Source of the DNA: UBA5704 sp036264355
Lineage (GTDB): Bacteria; Acidobacteriota; Thermoanaerobaculia; Multivoradales; UBA5704
Direction: 5' to 3'
NCBI GenBank assembly: GCA_036264355.1
Contig: DATARD010000112.1
Span: forward strand, 18,643 to 82,642
DNA: 64,000 bases
The notes under the pieces are model-generated. The model had not been told where the DNA came from. It saw only the letters and a list, made by a program, of their open reading frames with translations, and did not search any database. This document shows, in pieces, positions 19,188 to 25,608 of the stretch. Positions within the stretch are counted from its first letter, which is position 1. Every line of letters starts with the position of its first letter. The position numbers were made by a program, and so were the translations under genes.

Positions 19188-20090
19188 TCATACAATCCAG
19201 AACTGGACGTTCTGCTGCTCCAGAAAGCCGCGGGCCTCGGGGCCTTGCAACAAGGCGAGGGTGGAGAGGGTGCCGGCTTCGAGGCAGGTGCTGGCGACGA
19301 CGGTGACGGAGCTGGGCGCTCCGCGGACGGGCCAGCCGGTTTTTGGATTCAGGATGTGGCCGAGGCGCTTGCCGCGCCAGCGCACGAAACGCCTCGCGTC
19401 GCCGCTCGTCGCGAGGCCCGCGCGCGCGAGGTCGAGGCGGTAGAGCGCCGCCTTTCCCGTCCTTGCGGGATCGTCGATGCCGACCGACCAGGTGCGGCCG
19501 TCGCTCCGCAGGCCGCCGACGTACATGTCGCCGCCGAAGTTCACCACACAGGAGCTCTGCGTCCGCGCGGCGAGAAGCGCGGCGGCACGGTCGACCGCGT
19601 ACTCCTTGCCGATGCCGCCGAGATCGATCTCCATTCCCGCCGGCATCGTCAGCGTCTTGTCCTGCCAGGTGACCCGCGGCCAACCGACGTGGCGGAGACA
19701 CTCCTCGACGGCCTGCTTGCCGGGGACCTTGTGGCCGCCGTCGAATTTCCAGATGCGCCGCAAGACTCCGGAGGTGATGTCGAAGAGACCCTCGGAGATC
19801 TCCCAGCAGGTGTTGGCGTAGTCGAGCAGGTGAGCGGTCTCGTCGTCCACCGTGACCGGCTTGCCGGCCGCGTGGTTGATCTCGTGGACGATGTTGTCGC
19901 CGCGGTAACGGCTGAATTTGTGCTCGATCCGGAGCGCTTCGTTCGCCGCGATCTCCACCAGCGCCGCGGCTTCGTCATGGTCATCGCTGTCGATGAGCAC
20001 CGAGCAGGGGCTCGCCATCGCGACGAACCGGCCGGCGAAGTAGTCCTCGATCCGGGTGAGGATCGGACCCTGTTCGACCGGCCGGTGCAT
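19188..20090 (-). CDS. apbE: FAD:protein FMN transferase (ApbE/Ftp family)
   Basis: A 300-residue protein that attaches FMN covalently to Thr/Ser of target proteins using FAD and Mg2+. Motifs: M-A-S-P-C-S-V, R-Y-R-G-D-N-I-V-H-E-I-N, D-I-T-S-G-V-L-R, E-I-D-L-G-G-I-G-K-E-Y-A-V-D, A-T-S-G-D and G-H-I-L-N-P-K-T-G-W-P-V. No signal peptide or lipobox is visible, so it is probably cytoplasmic, unlike the exported E. coli-type ApbE. It is the last gene of the TlpA-DUF4266-DUF3570-ApbE operon, 3 nt after DUF3570. Confidence 0.93.
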   Translation of the reverse strand: MHRPVEQGPILTRIEDYFAGRFVAMASPCSVLIDSDDHDEAAALVEIAANEALRIEHKFSRYRGDNIVHEINHAAGKPVTVDDETAHLLDYANTCWEISEGLFDITSGVLRRIWKFDGGHKVPGKQAVEECLRHVGWPRVTWQDKTLTMPAGMEIDLGGIGKEYAVDRAAALLAARTQSSCVVNFGGDMYVGGLRSDGRTWSVGIDDPARTGKAALYRLDLARAGLATSGDARRFVRWRGKRLGHILNPKTGWPVRGAPSSVTVVASTCLEAGTLSTLALLQGPEARGFLEQQNVQFWIV

Positions 20091-20093
20091 ACC

Positions 20094-21347
20094 TTACAGA
20101 TTGAACGAGTATCCAACCACCAGCGAGATGGTGTTGATCGCCGGGTTCAGATCGAACGTGTTGGCCGCGCCGAGATTGTCCGGTGCGGTGCCACTTCCGG
20201 CCTGCCGGATGTAGTCGGCGCGGACGGTCCACAGCGCCGGGCTGTCGTCGACGTGGAAAGCGAACGTCAACCCGAGCGTCATCGTGGTGAGCTGCCCGAG
20301 GCGGTAGTCGGCGGTGGCGTATTCCGGCGGCGCCAGGCCGGCGACGATGCCGAAGGTGAAGAAGTCCGCCGCGGTCTGATGGTAGTAGCGGGCGTGCGGC
20401 TCCAGATACCAGCCGTCGTCCAGATCGTGGCGATAGCTCGCATCGACCGTGTTCGATCGGATGCCCCAACTGTCCTTGTAGTAGCGGTAGGACGAATAGA
20501 TGATGTCCTGATCGAGGTGGTACACCGAGCTCGCGAGCAGGGAGGACCGCGCGCGGCTCGCCGGCCGGTTGTCGGTGAGCTGGCCGATCGGCGACTCGGA
20601 CCGGAAGCTCACCAGGCTGATCACCTTGTACGGCTCGGTCAGGTAGCCCCGCTCGAGCGTGCGCGACGCGTCGAGGCCCAGAAGCCAACGCCGCGACATG
20701 ACGCGCGAGACGCCGAACAGGAAGGTCTCCACCCGCTTCGAGTTTTTTCCGTTGGTGACCTCGCTGCCGTCGGACAGCCCGATGGGAGTCCCGCCGACCG
20801 GAAAGACGCTGTCCCAGTTGTAGCCGCCGCCCGCCGTGACGGTGACCGTGCGCTGGAACATCTCCGCCGACACCTTGCCGGTGACGCCGAGCGATTGGTA
20901 ATCCTTTTCGCGCGATGCGTGAACGCCGAGCGTGGAGGCGAAATACTTGCCGATCGGCGTCTGCCAATCCGCGTCCAACCCGCCCCGGTGATCCTGGAAC
21001 TTCGTGGTCGGAATCGCACCCGCGGGAGTGCTGCTCACCTTCCCCGACGGGCTGGTGATCGATTGCGGGACGCCCGAAGGCAGCGCACCGGTCGGCGAGG
21101 AGCCGGTGATGAGGTCGACCGCGAGCTGTGCCGAAAGAATCTGGCCGTCGCCGAAAAGACGCGTGGCGCGGACGACCGGCTCCACCACCTGCACACGGTT
21201 CTGCTCGCCGTAGTAGAGCGTCGTGGTGTCGATCTGGGTCGTCGGCTGATCCGCCGCGGCGGCCGCGGCCGGCACCAGGAGGAGAGCGAGCGCCGCCTTG
21301 TTGAGGCGCTCGCGGAGCGATGATCCTGGGCTGCCCTCTAGTTGCAT
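20094..21347 (-). CDS. DUF3570 outer-membrane beta-barrel protein
   Basis: A 417-residue protein with a signal peptide (A-L-A-L-L-L-V-P-A-A-A-A-A-A). Many alternating amphipathic strands follow, ending V-G-Y-S-F-N-L with an aromatic-rich C-terminal strand, as expected for an outer-membrane barrel of the DUF3570 family. Just after the signal peptide lies D-L-I-T-G-S-S-P-T-G-A-L (D78 on; 21096-21116 for D78-S84), which resembles the FMN-attachment consensus Dxx(S/T)G(A/S)(S/T). With apbE next door this is a possible flavinylation site. Overlaps DUF4266 by 10 bp. Confidence 0.85.
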   Translation of the reverse strand: MQLEGSPGSSLRERLNKAALALLLVPAAAAAADQPTTQIDTTTLYYGEQNRVQVVEPVVRATRLFGDGQILSAQLAVDLITGSSPTGALPSGVPQSITSPSGKVSSTPAGAIPTTKFQDHRGGLDADWQTPIGKYFASTLGVHASREKDYQSLGVTGKVSAEMFQRTVTVTAGGGYNWDSVFPVGGTPIGLSDGSEVTNGKNSKRVETFLFGVSRVMSRRWLLGLDASRTLERGYLTEPYKVISLVSFRSESPIGQLTDNRPASRARSSLLASSVYHLDQDIIYSSYRYYKDSWGIRSNTVDASYRHDLDDGWYLEPHARYYHQTAADFFTFGIVAGLAPPEYATADYRLGQLTTMTLGLTFAFHVDDSPALWTVRADYIRQAGSGTAPDNLGAANTFDLNPAINTISLVVGYSFNL

Positions 21348-21568
21348 CCGCAGCCCCCGCCGCCGACGCCCTGACCGCCCGTCGAAGCTTCCTTGCTGAA
21401 GTAGATGTGCTCGTCGATGGCGTGCAGCATGGGACAGGGGTTGAATTGCATTCGCTTATCGGCCAGCAGGTCGCGGTCCCAGGGTTTCACGCTCGCGCAG
21501 CCGGCGCACATCCCCGGCAGCGCGAGAACGACCGCCGCGCGCAGCAGCCACTTCGCAGACGTTTTCAT
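21338..21568 (-). CDS. DUF4266 lipoprotein with Gly-Cys tail
   Basis: A 76-residue lipoprotein. The signal peptide ends at a lipobox near G-M-C-A-G-C, followed by V-K-P-W-D-R-D-L-L-A-D, the recognisable DUF4266 segment. It ends G-V-G-G-G-G-C-G-C-N. The operon order TlpA-DUF4266-DUF3570-ApbE is one I recognise from other Gram-negatives. The terminal CGC could bind metal or form a redox disulfide. Start overlaps the upstream thioredoxin gene (ATGA). Confidence 0.85.
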   Translation of the reverse strand: MKTSAKWLLRAAVVLALPGMCAGCASVKPWDRDLLADKRMQFNPCPMLHAIDEHIYFSKEASTGGQGVGGGGCGCN

Positions 21569-22119
21569 TGTGCAATCGTCTCCTTGATCTTCTTCTCCAG
21601 GGTCTCCGTGTCCCTGGCATCGAACCCGGCGTGGCGGTAGACAACACGTCCATCGCGTCCCACCAGGTAACTCGACGGCATCGTCGCGACATCATACGCC
21701 TCCGCGGTCTTGCCCGCGGGATCGAACGCCACAATGAAGGACGGCGTGAACTGGTGGAGGAACGCATCCGCCGGCTCCCGGCTCTTGTCCAGATTGATCG
21801 CAACAACCACGAAGCCGTTCGCGGCGTTGTGCTCGGCCACCTCGCTCATCCAAGGGAACGACTGCCGGCACGGCCCGCACCACGAAGCCCAGAAGTCGAC
21901 GAGCACGACTTTCCCGCGCAGCTCCTCGAGCGACACCGTGCCGTTCTGGGTCGGCAGCTTGAAGGTGGGCGCCGGAGCGGCCACCGTGGCGCGAGTCGTC
22001 TTCGACCCGGCAGGGACCACCAACACCAGCAACAGCAGCAAGGGGGAGATCAGGCGCACAGCGCGGAGGATAGCAGCATTCGCGAACGGTTTGTGGTTCT
22101 TCAAAGGTGGGCTTTCCAT
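21565..22119 (-). CDS. TlpA-like periplasmic thioredoxin
   Basis: A 184-residue thioredoxin-fold protein: an N-terminal membrane anchor/signal (residues ~20-40), then V-D-F-W-A-S-W-C-G-P-C-R-Q-S with the C-G-P-C active site and cis-Pro region A-T-M-P-S-S-Y-L-V. It resembles TlpA/ResA/CcmG reductases, which keep extracytoplasmic cysteines reduced. It heads the DUF4266-DUF3570-ApbE operon, where the lipoprotein's C-G-C tail is a natural client. ATG at 22119 has GCGGAG upstream. Longer in-frame extension upstream is unlike the family. Confidence 0.88.
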   Translation of the reverse strand: MESPPLKNHKPFANAAILRAVRLISPLLLLLVLVVPAGSKTTRATVAAPAPTFKLPTQNGTVSLEELRGKVVLVDFWASWCGPCRQSFPWMSEVAEHNAANGFVVVAINLDKSREPADAFLHQFTPSFIVAFDPAGKTAEAYDVATMPSSYLVGRDGRVVYRHAGFDARDTETLEKKIKETIAQ

Positions 22120-22521
22120 GGGCTCCGCAGGAGTGCAAAGGGTGCGCCGGAACGGCGGGAACGGAGCCTGGTGGACGAGCCCGCCCACTGAAAGCATCCG
22201 CCGTCCCACATGGAGGTCGGACGTGTCCTCCAGGATGGACGCGCACAGCTCCGCCCTTTGATGTTTCGACGCTCTCTTAACCGGTTTTGCAATTCCGGTA
22301 CCAGTCCGGCGTGAACACCTCGGCGGTAGATCTGACAGGCCCTCCGCCTCATCTCGTCGAGAGTCCGCCGGGCTTTGCTTCGCCGCCGCCTGCCACTACC
22401 TCCCTGGCGTTTGGCTCACGCATCCCGGCCGAGTGTACTCTCAGCCCATCCTTTGTCCTTGATTGACTTCCCGAATTAGGCTACCTTTTCCCGCAGAGTG
22501 TAATCGGGAGAGGAGAAGGGC
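22120..22521. other. Intergenic region between divergent genes
   Basis: About 400 nt between the thioredoxin gene (-) and the small zinc-finger gene (+). I see no convincing gene, only the putative promoter at 22459-22487 near its right end. Confidence 0.5.
22459..22487 (+). promoter_or_regulatory. Putative promoter for the small zinc-finger gene
   Basis: TTGATT at 22459-22464, a 17-nt spacer and TACCTT at 22482-22487, about 35 nt before the ATG at 22522. The TACxxT -10 style resembles those before kdsB and the STAND gene. Confidence 0.35.
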
Positions 22522-22731
22522 ATGGAGCACAAGCATCTCGATGCGGTCGCGCTGGAGATTCTGTTGGCCACGGACCGCACCGCCGAGCAGAACGAGCAGC
22601 TCTTCCACCTGCTGGCCGTCTGCCCCCGTTGCCGGGAAGTCGGAGGCTGGCTCCACGAGCTCCATCAATCCGAAGCTCTTCCTCCCGTGTCGGTTCGATC
22701 GACGCCGCCCTGGCCCGCACAGTGGGAGTAA
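22522..22731 (+). CDS. Small CxxC protein, anti-sigma/zinc-finger-like
   Basis: A 69-residue protein with a strong GGAGAGGAGAAGGGC site before the ATG. It reads H-L-D-A-V-A-L-E-I-L-L and then H-L-L-A-V-C-P-R-C-R-E-V-G-G-W-L. The H...C-x2-C pattern resembles the zinc-binding domain of small anti-sigma-type proteins. No membrane segment and no sigma factor gene is adjacent. Possibly a truncated or stand-alone zinc-binding regulator; function unknown. Confidence 0.55.
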   Translation: MEHKHLDAVALEILLATDRTAEQNEQLFHLLAVCPRCREVGGWLHELHQSEALPPVSVRSTPPWPAQWE

Positions 22732-22858
22732 GCGCCACGGAAAGAAGGAGAAAAAAGAAGTTGCCGGCGAGACGCCAGCGCTCCCAGGGAGACTGCGCGC
22801 CACGGATCAAAGCTGGCTCGGCGATATACTTTCTCGCCGTCCGTGCAGAAGAGAATCC

Positions 22859-24373
22859 ATGGAAGACACCGAGCGGAAGGATTCGCCTCGTATGAAGGAA
22901 AGCCAACACATCGAGTGGAAGGAGACCTGGCGCGACGAATATCTGCGCTGGATCTGCGGCTTCGCCAATGCCGAGGGCGGTGTGCTGGTCATCGGGCGGA
23001 ACGACAAGGGCGTGGCCGTGGGCGTGGACAATTCCCGCAAATTGCTCGAAGACCTGCCCAACAAGATCCGCGACGTGCTGGGCATCATGGCCGATGTCCA
23101 TCTCGTCACCGAAGCGGGCAAGGAGCTGGTCGAAATTCGTGTCGAGCCGTATCCCAGTCCTATCAGCTACAAGGGCGAATACCACTACCGCAGCGGCAGC
23201 ACCAAACAGGAGCTGAAGGGTGCGGTGCTGGAGCGCTTCCTTCTGAAGAAACGCGGACGCCACTGGGACGACGCGCCGGAGCCCTCCTTCACCGTGCGCT
23301 CCTGCAGCGCCGCGGCTTTGCGGCTGCTCAAGCAGAGGGCGCAAGAGAGCGGCCGCATGGACCGGACTGTTCTACGAGACGGCCGGGAGCTCCTGCTCGG
23401 TAACCTGGAGCTGATCGAAAAGCACGGCCTCAAGCGCGCCGCCTGCCTGCTATTCTCCGACCGCCCTGAGAAGTACGTGAGCGGTGCCTGGATCAAGATC
23501 GGCTTCTTCGTGACCGATGACGACCTCCGCTATCAAGACGAGATCCACGGCAACCTCTTCGAGCAGGTGGAAAAGACGCTCGACCTCCTGCACACCAAGT
23601 ATCTCCAGGCCTACATCAGCTATCACGGCTTGCAGCGCAGAGAGACCTTCCTCTTCCCGGACGCCGCACTGCGCGAAGCTCTGCTCAACGCTGTCGTGCA
23701 CAAGGACTACAGCAGCGGCATCCCCATCCAGATCAGCGTCTACGACGACCAGATCGTCCTCTGGAACCCCGGCGACCTGCCCGAAAACTGGACGTTGGCC
23801 AAGCTCCTGGGCAAACACCCTTCCTGCCCCTTCAACCCCCTGATCGCCAACGCCTTCTTCCGCGCCGGCTACATCGAATCCTGGGGACGGGGCATCCAGA
23901 AGATCCAACGCGAGTGCCGCGAGCATGGGATCGAGCCGCCGGTCTACGATTTTGAGATGGCCGGCCTGCTGCTGACCTTCCGCGCCAATCCCGCGCATCT
24001 GCAAGCGGCTTTGGACCAGGCCCAGGCGCCGGTAGAGCCGCCTACCTCGGAAGCTACCGAAGGAGTTCCTGGCAAAACGCCGGTCAAAACGTCTACCGGG
24101 GAAGTCACCGGGGAAGTCACCGGGGAAGTCACCGGGGAAGTCCGGCGGCTCGTGTTAGAGCTCGAGGGTCAGATGAGCCGTGCTCGGCTCCAGCAGGCAC
24201 TCGGCCTTCGGCATGAAGATCACTTTAGGGAGAGCTATCTGATTCCAGCATTGCGGGGCGGGCTCGTTGAAATGACCATCCCGGACCGGCCCAAGAGCAG
24301 CCGGCAGCAGTACCGGCTCACGGCAAAAGGTGAGATCCTCCTGGCGAGGTTGAAGAAGGAGAAGAGCGCATGA
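22859..24373 (+). CDS. AlbA_2 (Schlafen-like) ATP-binding protein with winged helix
   Basis: About 504 residues. The N-terminal AlbA_2 domain begins K-E-S-Q-H-I-E-W-K-E-T-W and has W-I-C-G-F-A-N-A-E-G-G-V-L-V-I-G. The middle HATPase-like region includes R-E-A-L-L-N-A-V-V-H-K-D-Y and W-N-P-G-D-L-P. A C-terminal winged helix follows after a (T-G-E-V)4 linker encoded by a tandem repeat. Proteins of this type often sit inside type I restriction operons, and the next frame is indeed a broken hsdR start, overlapping as ATGA. ATG at 22859 is used; the ATG at 22892 matches the usual family start equally well. Role unknown: regulator or accessory defence factor. Confidence 0.8.
   Translation: MEDTERKDSPRMKESQHIEWKETWRDEYLRWICGFANAEGGVLVIGRNDKGVAVGVDNSRKLLEDLPNKIRDVLGIMADVHLVTEAGKELVEIRVEPYPSPISYKGEYHYRSGSTKQELKGAVLERFLLKKRGRHWDDAPEPSFTVRSCSAAALRLLKQRAQESGRMDRTVLRDGRELLLGNLELIEKHGLKRAACLLFSDRPEKYVSGAWIKIGFFVTDDDLRYQDEIHGNLFEQVEKTLDLLHTKYLQAYISYHGLQRRETFLFPDAALREALLNAVVHKDYSSGIPIQISVYDDQIVLWNPGDLPENWTLAKLLGKHPSCPFNPLIANAFFRAGYIESWGRGIQKIQRECREHGIEPPVYDFEMAGLLLTFRANPAHLQAALDQAQAPVEPPTSEATEGVPGKTPVKTSTGEVTGEVTGEVTGEVRRLVLELEGQMSRARLQQALGLRHEDHFRESYLIPALRGGLVEMTIPDRPKSSRQQYRLTAKGEILLARLKKEKSA
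24095..24142 (+). repeat. Four perfect 12-bp tandem repeats in the AlbA_2 gene
   Basis: ACCGGGGAAGTC is repeated four times without change, encoding Thr-Gly-Glu-Val units between the ATPase-like core and the winged helix. In-frame copy-number change would alter only linker length. Confidence 0.95.
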
Positions 24374-24526
24374 GCACTATCGGCCAACCCGAGCGCGCCA
24401 TCCCAGAACCGCGTCATCGCCCTCTTCCGCTCCGAGCTGGGCTATCGCTATCTCGGCGACTGGTCCGACCGCGACGTCAACAGCAACATCGAGGAGGAGT
24501 TGCTCTCGGCATGGCCCGCATGCTGA
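24370..24526 (+). pseudogene. hsdR: Remnant of type I restriction subunit R (hsdR)
   Basis: The ATG at 24370 overlaps the AlbA_2 stop and reads M-S-T-I-G-Q-P-E-R-A, the usual HsdR start. One extra base near 24400 shifts frame. The next frame then reads Q-N-R-V-I-A-L-F-R-S-E-L-G-Y-R-Y-L-G-D-W and S-N-I-E-E-E-L-L-S-A-W before a stop. Everything after the first ~50 residues of HsdR (nuclease and helicase domains) is missing. No hsdM or hsdS is seen in the window. Confidence 0.8.
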
Positions 24527-24566
24527 GGGCTCTCCGCCAGCCTGTGAAGAGGTAAGCTCCCTCACC

Positions 24567-25544
24567 ATGCGCGCCATCCTCGTTCATCGTCTAGGTCCTC
24601 CCGAGGTTCTCGAGCTCGCCGACGTTCCACGGCCGGAGCCAGGGGCTGGGCAGGTTCTCGTCGAGCTTCAGGCGACAGGGGTGAATTTTTCGGATACCGA
24701 GCGTCGGCGCGGGGTGTACAAGAATCTCAGCCTGCCTTGGATTCCCGGAACGGAAGGCGCCGGGCGGGTGGTGGCAGTTGGGCCGGAGGTGGATTCCAAT
24801 TGGATCGACCGCCGTGTCGCTTTCTGGGCGATGCCTCCGGCGGTGAGCGGGACGTATGCGGAGTTTGCGGTCGCGCCCGTGAGCACGCTGTTCGATCTGG
24901 GAGACGCGGTTCCGTTCGATCTTGGGGCTGCTCTGCCGGTGCAGGGGCTGACAGGCTACGGGTTGGCCTTCTTCGCGACGGCGATCGTTCCCGGCGCGGT
25001 GGTTCTCATCCATGCGGCGGCGGGCGGAGTCGGTCAGATTCTCGTGCAGCTCGCCCGGCGGCAGGGCGCTCGCGTGCTGGGAACGGTGTCGAGTCTTGAG
25101 AAGGCTGCAGCGGTGGAGCGTTTGGGCGGCGAAGCGTTTCTATATGGCCCGGATCTTCCGGAACGCGTCGCCGCGGCCACCGGCGGACGCGGCGTCGATC
25201 GGGTGTTCGATTCGGTGGGCAAGGCGACACAACCCCAAAGCCTTGCTGTGCTGGCTCCGTATGGCGAGCTGATCTATTTCGGCGAAGCGAGCGGCCCTCC
25301 CGATCCGATCGATCCGGATGTGCTCTACAACCGCTGTCTCAAGGTCGGCGCGTTCGGCCTGTACATCGACGATCCGGCGGCCTGGACGATCGCACGCCGG
25401 AACCTTTTGTCGTGGGTCGAAACGGGCGAGCTGGAGATCTCGATCTCGCGGCGCTTTCCGCTGGCCGAAGCCGCCGAGGCGCACCGGCTGCTGGAGGGCC
25501 GGGCGACGACGGGGAAGCTGGTGCTGCTGCCGGACGCGGTTTGA
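24567..25544 (+). CDS. Zinc-free quinone oxidoreductase (MDR family)
   Basis: A 325-residue NADPH:quinone reductase-like enzyme. It has the GroES-like start M-R-A-I-L-V-H-R-L-G-P-P-E-V-L-E-L, T-G-V-N-F-S-D and the Rossmann motif H-A-A-A-G-G-V-G-Q-I-L-V-Q-L-A. It lacks the zinc-ligand Cys cluster of alcohol dehydrogenases. Likely reduces quinones or enones with NADPH. It precedes the helicase operon by 64 nt and need not be functionally linked to it. Confidence 0.9.
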   Translation: MRAILVHRLGPPEVLELADVPRPEPGAGQVLVELQATGVNFSDTERRRGVYKNLSLPWIPGTEGAGRVVAVGPEVDSNWIDRRVAFWAMPPAVSGTYAEFAVAPVSTLFDLGDAVPFDLGAALPVQGLTGYGLAFFATAIVPGAVVLIHAAAGGVGQILVQLARRQGARVLGTVSSLEKAAAVERLGGEAFLYGPDLPERVAAATGGRGVDRVFDSVGKATQPQSLAVLAPYGELIYFGEASGPPDPIDPDVLYNRCLKVGAFGLYIDDPAAWTIARRNLLSWVETGELEISISRRFPLAEAAEAHRLLEGRATTGKLVLLPDAV

Positions 25545-25608
25545 CGCCTTCCGGCCGCCTTGGTATTGTGCCGTCACGCTTCGAAAAGACGGATCGCCAG
25601 CTTTCCGT

